Positions 9,378-18,960 of a DNA stretch of 64,000 bases are shown here, one piece after another. Within the stretch, counting starts at the first letter, position 1. The number at the start of each line of letters is the position of its first letter. The stretch spans positions 45,001 through 109,000 of the forward strand of contig NZ_CP162131.1 of NCBI RefSeq assembly GCF_040833975.1, written 5' to 3'. The notes beneath the pieces are model-generated. The model was not told where the DNA came from. It did no database searches and saw only the letters and a list, made by a program, of their open reading frames with translations. The DNA comes from Leptospira sp. WS92.C1. GTDB taxonomy: Bacteria; Spirochaetota; Leptospiria; Leptospirales; Leptospiraceae. A program made the translations under genes and the position numbers.

Positions 9378-10169
9378 GTGGCTCTACAGATTATTTCATT
9401 GATGTTGGTGGCTTGGGCGGTCGTTATCATATTGATGACTGCCTTATGGTGGCTCGGGAAAAGAGCCGGTAATTATACGATCGTGGACGTGGGTTGGGGT
9501 TTGTGTATTTCAACGGCAGCGATTGTATATAATATGATCGGAGAAGGCTTTCTACTTCGTTCGGCGCAGATTACAATCATGGTCGCGTTTTGGGGTTGGA
9601 GATTGTCTTTATTCATACTTTTTACGAGGGTTTTTTCAGGACATGAAGATCCGCGTTATACTGCGTTTCGAGAAAATTACGGAAATAAAGTGGACTTGCG
9701 GTTTTTTACGAATATATTTCAGCTGCAAGGCCTTCTTGCCGTGCTTTTGAGCATTCCTTTTATTTTTCCAAATTTGAACGAAAATCCGAATATAAATCAT
9801 TATGAAGTGATCGGTATTGCGTTATTTATCCTTGGAGTCTTGGGTGAATCCTTAGCCGACTTTCAACTCAGCGAATTTAAGAAAAAACCTGAAAATAAGG
9901 GACAAGTTTGCGAGACGGGACTCTGGAGATATTCCAGACATCCGAACTACTTTTTTGAATGGGTCATCTGGGTCGCATTCGGCATTTTTGCACTCGGTTC
10001 CCCTTACGGCTGGATCGGTTTGATTTCGCCGATTGTCATGTTCATCCTGCTTACGAAAGTGACCGGAGTTCCTCTGAATGAAGTGGGGCAATTGAAAACC
10101 AAAGGTGAATTATATCGGGATTACAGCCGTAAAACGAGTGTGTTTTTTCCTTGGTTTCCTAAGTCCTAA
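9378..10169 (+). CDS. DUF1295 / steroid 5-alpha-reductase-like membrane protein
   Basis: 263 residues with about six membrane segments. The C-terminal part carries GLWRYSRHPNYFFEWVIWVAF and PLNEVGQLKTKGELYRDY, characteristic of DUF1295 and related ICMT/5-alpha-reductase-like membrane enzymes, which usually bind NADPH or AdoMet. GTG start at 9378 behind AGGAAG. DUF1295 genes regularly accompany DUF1365 and CFA genes; a role in reducing or modifying acyl chains is the obvious inference but is not shown by sequence. Confidence 0.88.
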   Translation: MALQIISLMLVAWAVVIILMTALWWLGKRAGNYTIVDVGWGLCISTAAIVYNMIGEGFLLRSAQITIMVAFWGWRLSLFILFTRVFSGHEDPRYTAFRENYGNKVDLRFFTNIFQLQGLLAVLLSIPFIFPNLNENPNINHYEVIGIALFILGVLGESLADFQLSEFKKKPENKGQVCETGLWRYSRHPNYFFEWVIWVAFGIFALGSPYGWIGLISPIVMFILLTKVTGVPLNEVGQLKTKGELYRDYSRKTSVFFPWFPKS

Positions 10170-10263
10170 AAAACGTTTTCGATTCGAACAAAATATCGTA
10201 TCGTTCGATCGTTTTTTAAACGAACAGTAAATTCTAAATTTTGAATATAAAGGAGATTTATCC

Positions 10264-11295
10264 ATGAAATGGATGTATGATCTGATGGAAAAAAATATTT
10301 TTCCGGATTGGCTGATTCGATTTTGTATCCGCAAACTTTTGGCGCAAAGACTCAAACAAGAAGACAAAGGCTCTCTTGAAAAAAATCAGAAACATTTGAT
10401 GTCTTACGTGGACGCTCTCAAAAAATCTCCGATTGCGATTCATACTTCCGCCGCAAACGAACAACACTATGAAGTTCCTGCAGAGTTTTTTAAACTCGTG
10501 ATGGGAAAACATATGAAGTATAGTTCAGGTTATTGGGAGACCAAAACTACTTCCTTTGAGGAATCGGAAAGAAGAATGCTCGAAATCACCTGTCAAAGAG
10601 CTAAAATTGAAAACGGGATGAGCGTCCTTGATCTCGGCTGCGGTTGGGGATCGCTTTCTTTATATCTGGCGGAAAATTTTCCGAAATCGCAAATTACCGG
10701 AGTTTCCAATTCTAAAAGCCAAAAAAAGTTCATAGACGCAGAGGCTAAAAACCGTGGTTTGAAGAATCTTACGATCCTTACCGCCGACATGAATGGATTT
10801 AAAATTACAAAAAAGTTCGATCGATTGGTTTCCGTCGAAATGCTTGAACATATGAAGAATTACGAAATTCTTTTTGAAAAGTTCGCGGGTTTTTTAAAAT
10901 CCAGAGGACTTTTTTTTGTCCATATTTTCACTCATCATAAATTTACATATCCCTTTGAAATTATCGATGATACGGATTGGATGTCTAAATACTTTTTCAC
11001 AGGCGGACAAATGCCTTCTCACAATTTGTTTTTATATTTTCAAAAAGATTTTATAATTCAGGATCAATGGGTTGTAAACGGAAATCATTACGCTCGTACT
11101 TCCGAAGCGTGGTTGAGCGGAATGTATAAAAATCGGGAATCTGTTCTTAAAATCTTATCGCAGACGTATGGAACGGACCAATCTCTGAAATGGTTTGTCT
11201 ATTGGAAGGTGTTTTTTATGGCTTGTGCAGAACTCTGGAAATACAAAAACGGAGAAGAATGGATCGTTTCTCATTATCTTTTTTCAAAGCGTTAG
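10264..11295 (+). CDS. CFA-synthase-like SAM-dependent methyltransferase
   Basis: 343 residues, shorter than the cfa gene at 7490 because the N-terminal lipid-binding domain is missing. AdoMet site VLDLGCGWGSLSLYLAENFP near residue 120, then VSVEMLEHMKNYE and the CFA-family C terminus. An excellent ribosome site AAAGGAGATTT precedes the ATG. Substrate is likely an unsaturated acyl chain, for example methylation rather than cyclopropanation; relatives act in methylated or furan fatty acid synthesis in Rhodobacter (inference). It is last in the cluster and followed by a terminator. Confidence 0.88.
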   Translation: MKWMYDLMEKNIFPDWLIRFCIRKLLAQRLKQEDKGSLEKNQKHLMSYVDALKKSPIAIHTSAANEQHYEVPAEFFKLVMGKHMKYSSGYWETKTTSFEESERRMLEITCQRAKIENGMSVLDLGCGWGSLSLYLAENFPKSQITGVSNSKSQKKFIDAEAKNRGLKNLTILTADMNGFKITKKFDRLVSVEMLEHMKNYEILFEKFAGFLKSRGLFFVHIFTHHKFTYPFEIIDDTDWMSKYFFTGGQMPSHNLFLYFQKDFIIQDQWVVNGNHYARTSEAWLSGMYKNRESVLKILSQTYGTDQSLKWFVYWKVFFMACAELWKYKNGEEWIVSHYLFSKR

Positions 11296-11429
11296 ACGAA
11301 ATATAAAAAACGAGCTTTTTTGATACGGTCGGAGAATTTTAAGAATCCTGATTCGTAAGATTGTCGAGAACATTTTTGAGCCCGTATTATTTGGTCCGAC
11401 AAACTGTCCCCAGAAAAATAGGCTTGAAC

Positions 11430-11444
11430 CGGACTTCAAGTCCG
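11430..11444. repeat. Palindrome CGGACTTCAAGTCCG (copy 1)
   Basis: Near-perfect palindrome just after the CFA-like gene. The same 15-mer recurs at 26851-26865, also directly downstream of a plus-strand gene, so it is a dispersed intergenic element. Its neighbour on the right is a terminator hairpin. Confidence 0.7.
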
Positions 11445-11470
11445 TCCCCGAATAAAACGGGGGACTTTTA
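11444..11470 (+). terminator. Rho-independent terminator of the lipid cluster
   Basis: Arms GTCCCCG and CGGGGGAC with a 7-base A-rich loop, followed by TTTTATT. Placed about 150 bases after the last gene of the 4.8-11.3 kb cluster. Confidence 0.75.
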
Positions 11471-11556
11471 TTCTTTACAAATTTATGAAAAGATATATAA
11501 ACGCAATCTTTTGACCCGATCCCAGTTGAGTTTAATCCGACTGCTAGATTCTTCGG

Positions 11557-12312
11557 TTAATAATTCAATTTTAAAATTTTAATTTCTTTTTCTTCGAAAC
11601 GAATCGTGTCCTTGAGATTCTGAAACTTTTCCGCGGAAAAAGGGTTTTGATGATTTCTGATTTCGGTTTTTAATTTTAGAATCTCTTCATACAGTCCTAA
11701 AATTTCCAGAATGTTTTCCGAGATTTCATTCTTATACAATTCTTTTATCATGGAAATGAGTCTGGAAGGTATATCGGAGTGGACGATTTCGATCCAGCTT
11801 AGATCTTCGATTTCGCGAAAGATCCAGTTTTGAAGATAAAGAGCGATCAATCTTTCCATTCTCATGATTTCCTCTTTTGTACTTCGAGGGGCGATGCTCT
11901 TATAAAACCGATATCTTTTTCTCAGATGTTTACCCGCCGCGATCGGGTCGATTTCTTGAGTTTTGAGTTGATTCCATTCTTCCGAAAGAATCGGAAACGA
12001 TTCTTTTCCAAAAAAAGGTTCTCCGAGTTCACAGACATGAGTCGCAGAAGGTTCGAATACGCGAAGTCTTGCTTGAAAAGAATCTGTGTCGGCGGTGACA
12101 AGATGAACGGGTGCGATCTCTTCCAATGGACTGAGCACCGCGTTGATCTCTCTTAAAAAAGTGCTTTTCAGCTGATCGCTCGGGTCCGCTAAAAGAAAAA
12201 AATTAAAATCGGACGAGTCCCGAAAGTCTCCCCTTTGTCTGGATCCGTAAAACAGGATCTCAAACGGCTTTAGGGAAAACACAGTTTGCAGATTTTGTTT
12301 GATCGACTCCAT
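11557..12312 (-). CDS. Nucleotidyltransferase-fold protein
   Basis: 251 residues. The N terminus shows the pol-beta-like nucleotidyltransferase motif LFYGSRQRGDFRDSSDFNFF near residues 21-40, i.e. GSxxRGDxxDxSD. The second acid of the usual SD-hydrophobic-D pair is Asn here, so activity is uncertain. The rest is mostly helical and has no recognised domain; it could act as a substrate-binding domain of the HEPN or kanamycin-transferase kind. The next small gene (12326-12532) ends 13 bases before this start on the same strand and is probably co-transcribed. Confidence 0.65.
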   Translation of the reverse strand: MESIKQNLQTVFSLKPFEILFYGSRQRGDFRDSSDFNFFLLADPSDQLKSTFLREINAVLSPLEEIAPVHLVTADTDSFQARLRVFEPSATHVCELGEPFFGKESFPILSEEWNQLKTQEIDPIAAGKHLRKRYRFYKSIAPRSTKEEIMRMERLIALYLQNWIFREIEDLSWIEIVHSDIPSRLISMIKELYKNEISENILEILGLYEEILKLKTEIRNHQNPFSAEKFQNLKDTIRFEEKEIKILKLNY

Positions 12313-12325
12313 CTATCTTCCCTCT

Positions 12326-12532
12326 CTATTCAAAAAATAATTTCATTCTCGAAAGATTTTCCAGGATCGCATCGTAAGCTTTGTCCCTTTCTTCCGGATT
12401 TCGAAACGGTATGGATTTGATATGGTTGAGATCGTTGTAGATGATTTCGATCGCGTTGGAAGATGGGCTTTTTTTGATGGTGGATATATAATCCAGGTTG
12501 ATAATTTCCGAATCTCCCAGCTTTAACCACAT
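12326..12532 (-). CDS. Small conserved-looking hypothetical protein
   Basis: 68 residues, no recognised family. The pattern WLKLGDSEIINLDYISTIKK followed by EIIYNDLNHIKSIPF and a C-terminal helix resembles small single-domain 'KTSC-like' or PH-like beta proteins that are common in Leptospira, but this is only a resemblance. It precedes the nucleotidyltransferase-like gene with a 13-base gap. ATG at 12532. A second open frame in the same place is a shadow. Confidence 0.6.
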   Translation of the reverse strand: MWLKLGDSEIINLDYISTIKKSPSSNAIEIIYNDLNHIKSIPFRNPEERDKAYDAILENLSRMKLFFE

Positions 12533-12586
12533 GTCAGATCCTTGCAGTGGATAGAATGTCGACCTGTACGGAATTGGTCAAGAAGA

Positions 12587-13183
12587 CTAAAAAATTTTGA
12601 GACCTTTACGGATATTTTCATGAAATTCCTTGCCAAGAGCCGCAGGAGTCGCTCCGGAATCGTTTTTTGCCTTGGTTTCAAAGACAAAAATAAAGGATTC
12701 CTTTTGCCATTCCCAACGAATATAACAGTGATCGTTGTAAATTCCAGTCAGAACGCTGGCTCTCGAATCGTTTGGCATCGAAAAATATTGATACTGCTTA
12801 TTTTTGAGGGAATTCAATTCATTCGAATTTAACAAATGTTTAAAATCGATCTGATTGTCTTCCGTATACGAAGAGGCTCGAATTCTTTCAAATGGAGTCG
12901 TGGAAGAATGGATCAGAAACTCGTAAAAAAGACCCCTTGCAAAAAGTCTGCCCGAATCCAAAAGTGTAAGACCTTCGGAAGTATCATAGACTACGTCGTA
13001 GTTAAGTCTAAGATATCTCGAAGTTTCCAAAGAAGTAGCGCCCCCTTTGCTCTCCGGAGTTTTACAGACTTGTAAACAAACAAACGCTCCGATCAGAAAA
13101 AGGATAAGGATTATTTTTTTAAAAACAAAGTGCGGTTTTTGCGATGAGGAAATCGGATTTCCTCTATCAATAACTGATTTCAT
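12587..13183 (-). CDS. Putative lipoprotein
   Basis: 198 residues, function unknown. After a ~20-residue N-terminal extension there is a hydrophobic segment IILILFLIGAFVCLQVC; the Cys in LQVC (residue 40) before KTPES is a plausible lipid-attachment site, though Cys 36 is an alternative. The remaining ~155 residues are soluble and of no known family. The start ATG at 13183 overlaps the end of the radical SAM gene by 17 bases, so the two are translationally coupled. Confidence 0.65.
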   Translation of the reverse strand: MKSVIDRGNPISSSQKPHFVFKKIILILFLIGAFVCLQVCKTPESKGGATSLETSRYLRLNYDVVYDTSEGLTLLDSGRLFARGLFYEFLIHSSTTPFERIRASSYTEDNQIDFKHLLNSNELNSLKNKQYQYFSMPNDSRASVLTGIYNDHCYIRWEWQKESFIFVFETKAKNDSGATPAALGKEFHENIRKGLKIF

Positions 13184-14258
13184 AAAGTTCGTCCTGATAA
13201 TTTCGAAAGATATAAGAATGGTCCGTTTTCTCAGCCAGATATTCGGAAGGAAGAGGGATCTTGCCTCCGCCTCCGGTGAGATCGACCACGTAGAGTGGAA
13301 CGGATAAGCCGGAAATTTTTCCCCGAATCTGTTTCATAATTTCAACACCTTTTGCGATCTCCACTCGGAATCCGGAGCTTCCCCAGACCTCGTCGCATTG
13401 ATGCAGATAATACGGCTTGATCCCGATCGCGGTCAGTCCGTAGAAAAGTTCCTTTAAGATTTCCGCTGAATCGTTGATTCCTTTTAAAAGGACACCTTGA
13501 TTGAGAACTATTACGTTTCCTTTTTGAATGAGAAGCGAGATTCTTTCTTTTACAAGAGGTGTGATTTCTTTCGGATGATTGAAATGTGTTACAAGATAGA
13601 TCGGAAAGTGTTTTTTAAAAACCGAACAAAGTTCCGAATCGATTCTCATAGGCAATGTGACCGGATATCTGGAATGAATTCGAACCTGATTGATGTGCGG
13701 AATCGATTTTAATTCCCCTAAGAGATAGTCCAGTTTATCGTTGGAAAGATTGAGAGGATCTCCTCCGGAGAGAATGACTTCCTTAATCTCAGAATGAGAT
13801 CGAAAATAGGCAAGAGCCTGATTCCATTCTTCTTTGCCTGGAGTGTGAAACGAGTTGCTCACCTTTCGTTTGCGGGTGCAGAACCTACAATACACCGCGC
13901 ATACGTGAGACAGATACCACAGAGCGCGGTCCGGATAACGATGTGTAACACCTTTGACAGGCATGTGTGTCTCTTCTGCAAGTGGATCCTGTTTTTCAAA
14001 AGGACCTCGGATCAATTCCTCTTGGCGAGGTACGATTTGGAGTCGGATCGGACAGTGGGGATCTTTGGAGTCTGCGAGTCCGAGATAATAGGGCGTTACT
14101 GAAAATTCGAAAAATGCGGAGCAGGAATCAAAGGAGCTCCTTTCTTCTTTGGTGAGTTCTAGGTTTGCGGAAAGAGCTTCTTGGGTTTTGATTCGATTTT
14201 GGATCTGCCATTTCCAATTCAGCCATGACTCTATGGTTTCAGGTTGGGAATGATCCAA
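13167..14258 (-). CDS. Lysine 2,3-aminomutase family radical SAM protein (KamA/EpmB-like)
   Basis: 363 residues. The radical SAM cluster motif is C120-x3-C124-x2-C127 in HVCAVYCRFCTRKRK, preceded by the family signature GVTHRYPDRAL; the PLP-binding Lys lies in DLTGGGGKIPLPSEY near the C terminus. The family interconverts L-alpha-lysine and beta-lysine. The protein lacks the long C-terminal region of clostridial KamA and has the size of EpmB, which makes R-beta-lysine for modification of elongation factor P. efp is 2 kb away (opposite strand) and has a Lys at the modified position, which supports but does not prove an EpmB role; no EpmA-like ligase is in the window. Confidence 0.88.
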   Translation of the reverse strand: MDHSQPETIESWLNWKWQIQNRIKTQEALSANLELTKEERSSFDSCSAFFEFSVTPYYLGLADSKDPHCPIRLQIVPRQEELIRGPFEKQDPLAEETHMPVKGVTHRYPDRALWYLSHVCAVYCRFCTRKRKVSNSFHTPGKEEWNQALAYFRSHSEIKEVILSGGDPLNLSNDKLDYLLGELKSIPHINQVRIHSRYPVTLPMRIDSELCSVFKKHFPIYLVTHFNHPKEITPLVKERISLLIQKGNVIVLNQGVLLKGINDSAEILKELFYGLTAIGIKPYYLHQCDEVWGSSGFRVEIAKGVEIMKQIRGKISGLSVPLYVVDLTGGGGKIPLPSEYLAEKTDHSYIFRNYQDELYEISY

Positions 14259-14370
14259 AACGACTGGAATGAACGCGGAAGTGGACAGTGGACTAACTCC
14301 GAAATGACTCTACTGGAATCCTCGGATGCGCACGGGTACCGTCAACTAAGAATGAAATTCTTCCTTTCTA

Positions 14371-14410
14371 AAAAAAACCGGAAGGAGGACTTTCGAAAAC
14401 CTGCTTCCGG
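14371..14410 (-). terminator. Terminator for the PstS-like operon
   Basis: Arms CCGGAAG (14378-14384) and CTTCCGG (14404-14410). Read on the minus strand the hairpin is followed by seven T, giving a good intrinsic terminator for the minus-strand genes at 14601-15911. Confidence 0.75.
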
Positions 14411-14428
14411 CTGATTTGTTTTTATAAC

Positions 14429-14500
14429 ATCTCCCTTGGGAAATTCTCATAATTTTTAGGAGATTCAGGACAAGAATGAGAATGATTCCAAAAGGGAGAT
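14429..14500. repeat. Long imperfect inverted repeat
   Basis: Left arm 14429-14450 (ATCTCCCTTGGGAAATTCTCA...) and right arm 14476-14500, whose reverse complement begins ATCTCCCTTTTGGAATC. The outer 9 bp and an inner 7-8 bp match perfectly. It could be a second terminator, a stabilising structure or a small mobile fold-back element. The surrounding 14259-14600 interval has no gene I can support. Confidence 0.6.
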
Positions 14501-14600
14501 TCTGTATTCGCTTGAGAAAGAAGCTTTTCTTTGCCCAGAAAACTTCGACTTCTAAAAACGGGGAGACTTACTCCCTGATTTTACAGAACGGAACGAAACC

Positions 14601-14927
14601 TTAAACAGCCGTCGGAGGAGGTAAAGAGAGATAACAAAACGATAAGGAAATTCTACCGGAAATGATTCCAACCTTAGGAATCGTATGAAAAGGCAAGCAA
14701 GCGCCGGAAAAACAATCCAACTGAAAAAAAGAACCATGACCTTTGCCGTCGTCTCCGAGTGTGATTCCTTTTGCGAAAGGGTTAGGAATCTGATGAATGG
14801 TTCTGGCATGTTGGGTTTTGATTTTTACAAAGGGTTTGTAAAAATCAAACTTACTTTCCACAAAACCCTCCGCTAAAAAACATCCTGCGATGAAGAGCGA
14901 AACGATCCCGAATAAAGAACGGCCCAT
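14601..14927 (-). CDS. Small putative lipoprotein
   Basis: 108 residues. MGRSLFGIVSLFIAGCFLAEG reads as a signal peptide with the lipobox IAGC. The remainder has a Gly-rich middle (GITLGDDGKGHGSFF) and two more Cys (LDCFSGAC), no known domain. It follows the PstS-like gene by 75 bases on the same strand and is followed by the terminator at 14371. The ribosome site is weak, so reality of the gene is likely but not certain. Confidence 0.5.
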   Translation of the reverse strand: MGRSLFGIVSLFIAGCFLAEGFVESKFDFYKPFVKIKTQHARTIHQIPNPFAKGITLGDDGKGHGSFFQLDCFSGACLPFHTIPKVGIISGRISLSFCYLSLPPPTAV

Positions 14928-15002
14928 GGAGTGATTCGATTCCGTGAATGTTGAAAATCAATTCTTTTCCTGGAAAAAATCTCGGGGCCCATGGGTTTTA
15001 TC

Positions 15003-15911
15003 TCATTTTTTAACCTCTACCTCGACGGTGGGAAGAGTTCCCCTGAGATATCCGCTTTTGAGAATGATTTTCTGTCCATCCTCGCTCGTCACAAAGCTGA
15101 TAAAATCATCTATCTTTTGTCCGTGATCGGATAAGTAGAATAGATACAATCCTCTGGAGAGTTCATACTTTCTGTTGTAAACGTTTTCGATACTCGGTGT
15201 GACAAAGGGCTCTTTTCCGGATAAGGAATATTCCAAGGCACGAACTCGTCCCTTATTTTCAAAAAGAGCGCTTCCCATTCCCATAAATCCGATCGAATTC
15301 GGATTGGAATCAATCGCCGCGGCCATAGAGTCGTTGTCTGCTACTACTTTAGATGCGGAAGAATATTCTACATTTTTTCTGGTTTCGAAGTTTTTAGAAC
15401 CCAAGTCTTTTTGTTTGAGAACATGTGTTTCAAAATAAGCTGCGGTTCCGGACTTGTCATTTCGGATTACGACTTCGATCTTTCCGGGTTTGCCTCCGGC
15501 CTTGGACCAGTCGGTGATTTCTCCAGAGAAAATTTTAGAGGCAGTTTCCAAGCTGATCTTTTGGAGAGGATTGGATGGATTGACTACGATTGCGATTCCG
15601 TCATAGGCAACGGCAAGAGATTCAAACTTTCCTTTGGAATCGAATTCTTTTAGTTCCTTTTCGGTGAGAGGTCGGCTGGCCGCTGCGATATCGGTCTTAC
15701 CTTGGAATAATTTTCCAATTCCTTCAATAGACCCACCTCCGTTTACTACGACTTGAATGCCCGAATGTTTTCGGGAATATTCCAAACCGATCATCTGCAG
15801 CATTACGTGCATGGTTTCGGAACCGGTGATGGTAATCGGTTCTTTGGGCTTACAATTTCCGGTAAGGAATGCCGCAAGGATTGCGGATAAAAATAAGGAT
15901 TTAAATCTCAT
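15003..15911 (-). CDS. pstS: PstS-like phosphate-binding lipoprotein
   Basis: 302 residues. Signal peptide with lipobox LTGNC (Cys 20), then the substrate-binding fold of phosphate ABC transporters: ITITGSETMHVMLQMIGLEY (S/T-rich phosphate loop), GGGSIEGIGKLFQGKTDIAAASR, IFSGEITDWSKAGG and VIRNDKSGTAAYFETHVL. It captures phosphate in the periplasm and hands it to PstCAB; no pstC, pstA or pstB is next to it, so it may be an orphan or serve a distant transporter or sensing role. Upstream is the repeat-rich interval before efp. Confidence 0.88.
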   Translation of the reverse strand: MRFKSLFLSAILAAFLTGNCKPKEPITITGSETMHVMLQMIGLEYSRKHSGIQVVVNGGGSIEGIGKLFQGKTDIAAASRPLTEKELKEFDSKGKFESLAVAYDGIAIVVNPSNPLQKISLETASKIFSGEITDWSKAGGKPGKIEVVIRNDKSGTAAYFETHVLKQKDLGSKNFETRKNVEYSSASKVVADNDSMAAAIDSNPNSIGFMGMGSALFENKGRVRALEYSLSGKEPFVTPSIENVYNRKYELSRGLYLFYLSDHGQKIDDFISFVTSEDGQKIILKSGYLRGTLPTVEVEVKK

Positions 15912-16352
15912 ACGTCTGCGTTTCGTTCCTACTTGAGTTCTCCGGGATGCTGTTTGAAGTCTAAAAAAAGTCTATTACATTTCGCGTGAGAATTATTACA
16001 AATTACCACATCGGTCTGGATCGTTTGAAGAAACTCAGCCAATCGCTTTCTAAACTCAAATCTCGCTTCCGAGGTGAACTCGATGGCGGGTCCGCTCGGA
16101 ACACCTAGTAGAACGGATTTTCATGGATCGCTATTTCTTAGCTTCATTATGCGAACGACCTGTAGGGAGTGGAGTATTGAGTTTAAGAGCCGACGCTTGC
16201 TTCGCGCTTTTGGCCACAACGCTCTTGGACGCTGATCCATCGAGAAAGCGTCCATTGAGTTTTACTGGATCGCGTTGTGGGGCTTCTTTTTCTTGACAGG
16301 GGGCTTGTTTCAAAACAAATAGAAGGAGCGTAATTTATTCTCAGGAAAATCC
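15912..16352. other. Repeat-bearing intergenic region between divergent genes
   Basis: About 440 bases between the divergent pstS-like and efp genes; it must hold both promoters. The 16124-16190 part contains a copy of a dispersed repeat (see separate entry). A 60-codon open frame on the minus strand here overlaps the repeat and is not credible as a gene. Confidence 0.5.
16124..16190. repeat. Dispersed intergenic repeat, copy 1
   Basis: Contains ATGGATCGC...ATTTC...AGC..CATT followed by GAACGACCTGTAGGGAGTG and then GAGTTT. The same ordered blocks recur at 34733-34795, and a diverged copy lies at 37388-37434. All three are intergenic, so this is a repeat family and not coding sequence. Confidence 0.75.
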
Positions 16353-16919
<567 letters not shown>

Positions 16920-16937
16920 CATCTGCGGAGGTTTACT

Positions 16938-17471
16938 ATGGCGACGATAGTAAGACAAAAAGGTCTGCCCGAAATCAAGGAGACCAGCGAAGTAAAAATC
17001 TTTCTAAAGGAAAGGGGAATCGACTACGATCATTGGAAGGTTCCAGATAACGCATCCGATTTAACGGATCGCGAAGTTTTGGCCGACGTCGAAAAAGAAG
17101 AGCTTCTTAAAAAGCTCGACAATCGTTTTGAAACCCTCAAAAAAACAGAAGGGTATCAATCCAGAGATCTGATCGTATTGCATCCTAACGTTTCCGGTCT
17201 CGGCGAGATGCTCGCCAAGTTTGATAGAGTTCATTATCATACCGACGAAGAAGTCCGTTACATTGTGGACGGATCCGGAGTTTTCGGGTTTGCGCTCAAG
17301 GGAGAAAAGTTTCTCGTCCACGTGGTAAAAGACGATTTTATTTCCGTTCCGAGAAATACCAATCACTGGTTTTATTTGGATGATAAAAAAAGAATCAAGG
17401 CTGTTCGTTACTTTCAAGATATGAGTGGCTGGGTTCCAAACTACGTGGATGAAACCAACTCTCTGGACTGA
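16938..17471 (+). CDS. mtnD: Acireductone dioxygenase
   Basis: 177 residues, cupin fold. The metal site H99-x-H101-x3-E105 (in [12 protein letters not shown]) and H143 (NTNHWFYL) are all present. With Fe(II) the enzyme converts acireductone to the keto acid precursor of methionine plus formate in the methionine salvage pathway; with Ni(II) an off-pathway reaction is known. GGAGG precedes the ATG. The stop is 1 base before the start of mtnB, giving tight coupling. In this genome the pathway would recycle MTA released by SpeE. Confidence 0.95.
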   Translation: MATIVRQKGLPEIKETSEVKIFLKERGIDYDHWKVPDNASDLTDREVLADVEKEELLKKLDNRFETLKKTEGYQSRDLIVLHPNVSGLGEMLAKFDRVHYHTDEEVRYIVDGSGVFGFALKGEKFLVHVVKDDFISVPRNTNHWFYLDDKKRIKAVRYFQDMSGWVPNYVDETNSLD

Positions 17472-17472
17472 T

Positions 17473-18240
17473 ATGTCCGTAAAAAAACAACTGGAAAGGC
17501 TTTCCGCTCTGGGAGCCACTTACCATAAAAACGGTTGGATGCCCGGCACTGCGGGTAATCTTTCCATACGCTTACCAAAAGAATCCGGATTTTGGGTCAG
17601 CGGAAGCGGTCTGGACAAAAACCTATTAAATAAACGTAATTTTCTTTATATCGATCTCGATTCCGGAAAACCGGATCTTTCCAAAAATTCTAAAGTGGAA
17701 AAAGGTTTAAAACCGAGCGCGGAATCCTCCATTCATCGTGCCGTATATCGCGCTTTGGACTACACGGGTTGCGGGCTACATGTCCATACTTTGGAATCCA
17801 ATCTGATCGGGGCGAATACGTCCAAAAACGATCCGATCGCTTTGTTGGAACTCCCTGCGATTGAAATTTTAAAGGCTTACGGAATCTGGGATGAAAATCC
17901 AAAGGTTTATGTCCCGGTAATATACAATTTTCCGAATGTTCAGGACATTTCCGATTGTCTTGAAAAATATCTAAAGGAGTACAAACCCGCGGTTCCATTC
18001 TGTATCATCGAAAAACACGGGATTACCGTCTGGGGTAAGGATCCGATTCACGCAAATCGGAATCTGGAAGCCACGGATTTTATCCTCAAATACATGGTCT
18101 CTTGGAAAAGTCTGTCTTATCCCGGAGAAAAAAAAAGTTTGTCTTTTCAAACAGAGCAATCCTCGAAGCAAGACTCCGATTTGGATCGGGAAGAGGTATT
18201 TTCTACTGAATTTCCGGTTTATCCGGCTACCTTCTCTTAG
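17473..18240 (+). CDS. mtnB: Methylthioribulose-1-phosphate dehydratase
   Basis: 255 residues from the ATG at 17473; an upstream in-frame ATG at 17425 lies within mtnD and is less likely. Class II aldolase fold: GTAGNLSIRLP, the zinc-binding HVHTLESN and IEKHGITVWG. It dehydrates methylthioribulose-1-P in methionine salvage. About 35 residues longer at the C terminus than typical MtnB; the tail is Ser/Glu-rich and probably disordered. It sits between mtnD and an SDR gene; mtnA and mtnC are not in the window. Confidence 0.92.
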   Translation: MSVKKQLERLSALGATYHKNGWMPGTAGNLSIRLPKESGFWVSGSGLDKNLLNKRNFLYIDLDSGKPDLSKNSKVEKGLKPSAESSIHRAVYRALDYTGCGLHVHTLESNLIGANTSKNDPIALLELPAIEILKAYGIWDENPKVYVPVIYNFPNVQDISDCLEKYLKEYKPAVPFCIIEKHGITVWGKDPIHANRNLEATDFILKYMVSWKSLSYPGEKKSLSFQTEQSSKQDSDLDREEVFSTEFPVYPATFS

Positions 18241-18251
18241 GGGAAAAACGA

Positions 18252-18950
<699 letters not shown>

Positions 18951-18960
18951 TATTCTAATT

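Noticed and set aside
11361..11582. 73-codon plus-strand frame after the lipid cluster
   Set aside because: It spans the palindrome and terminator hairpin and lacks a ribosome site.
16131..16313. 60-codon minus-strand frame before efp
   Set aside because: It lies in a dispersed intergenic repeat; no coding features.
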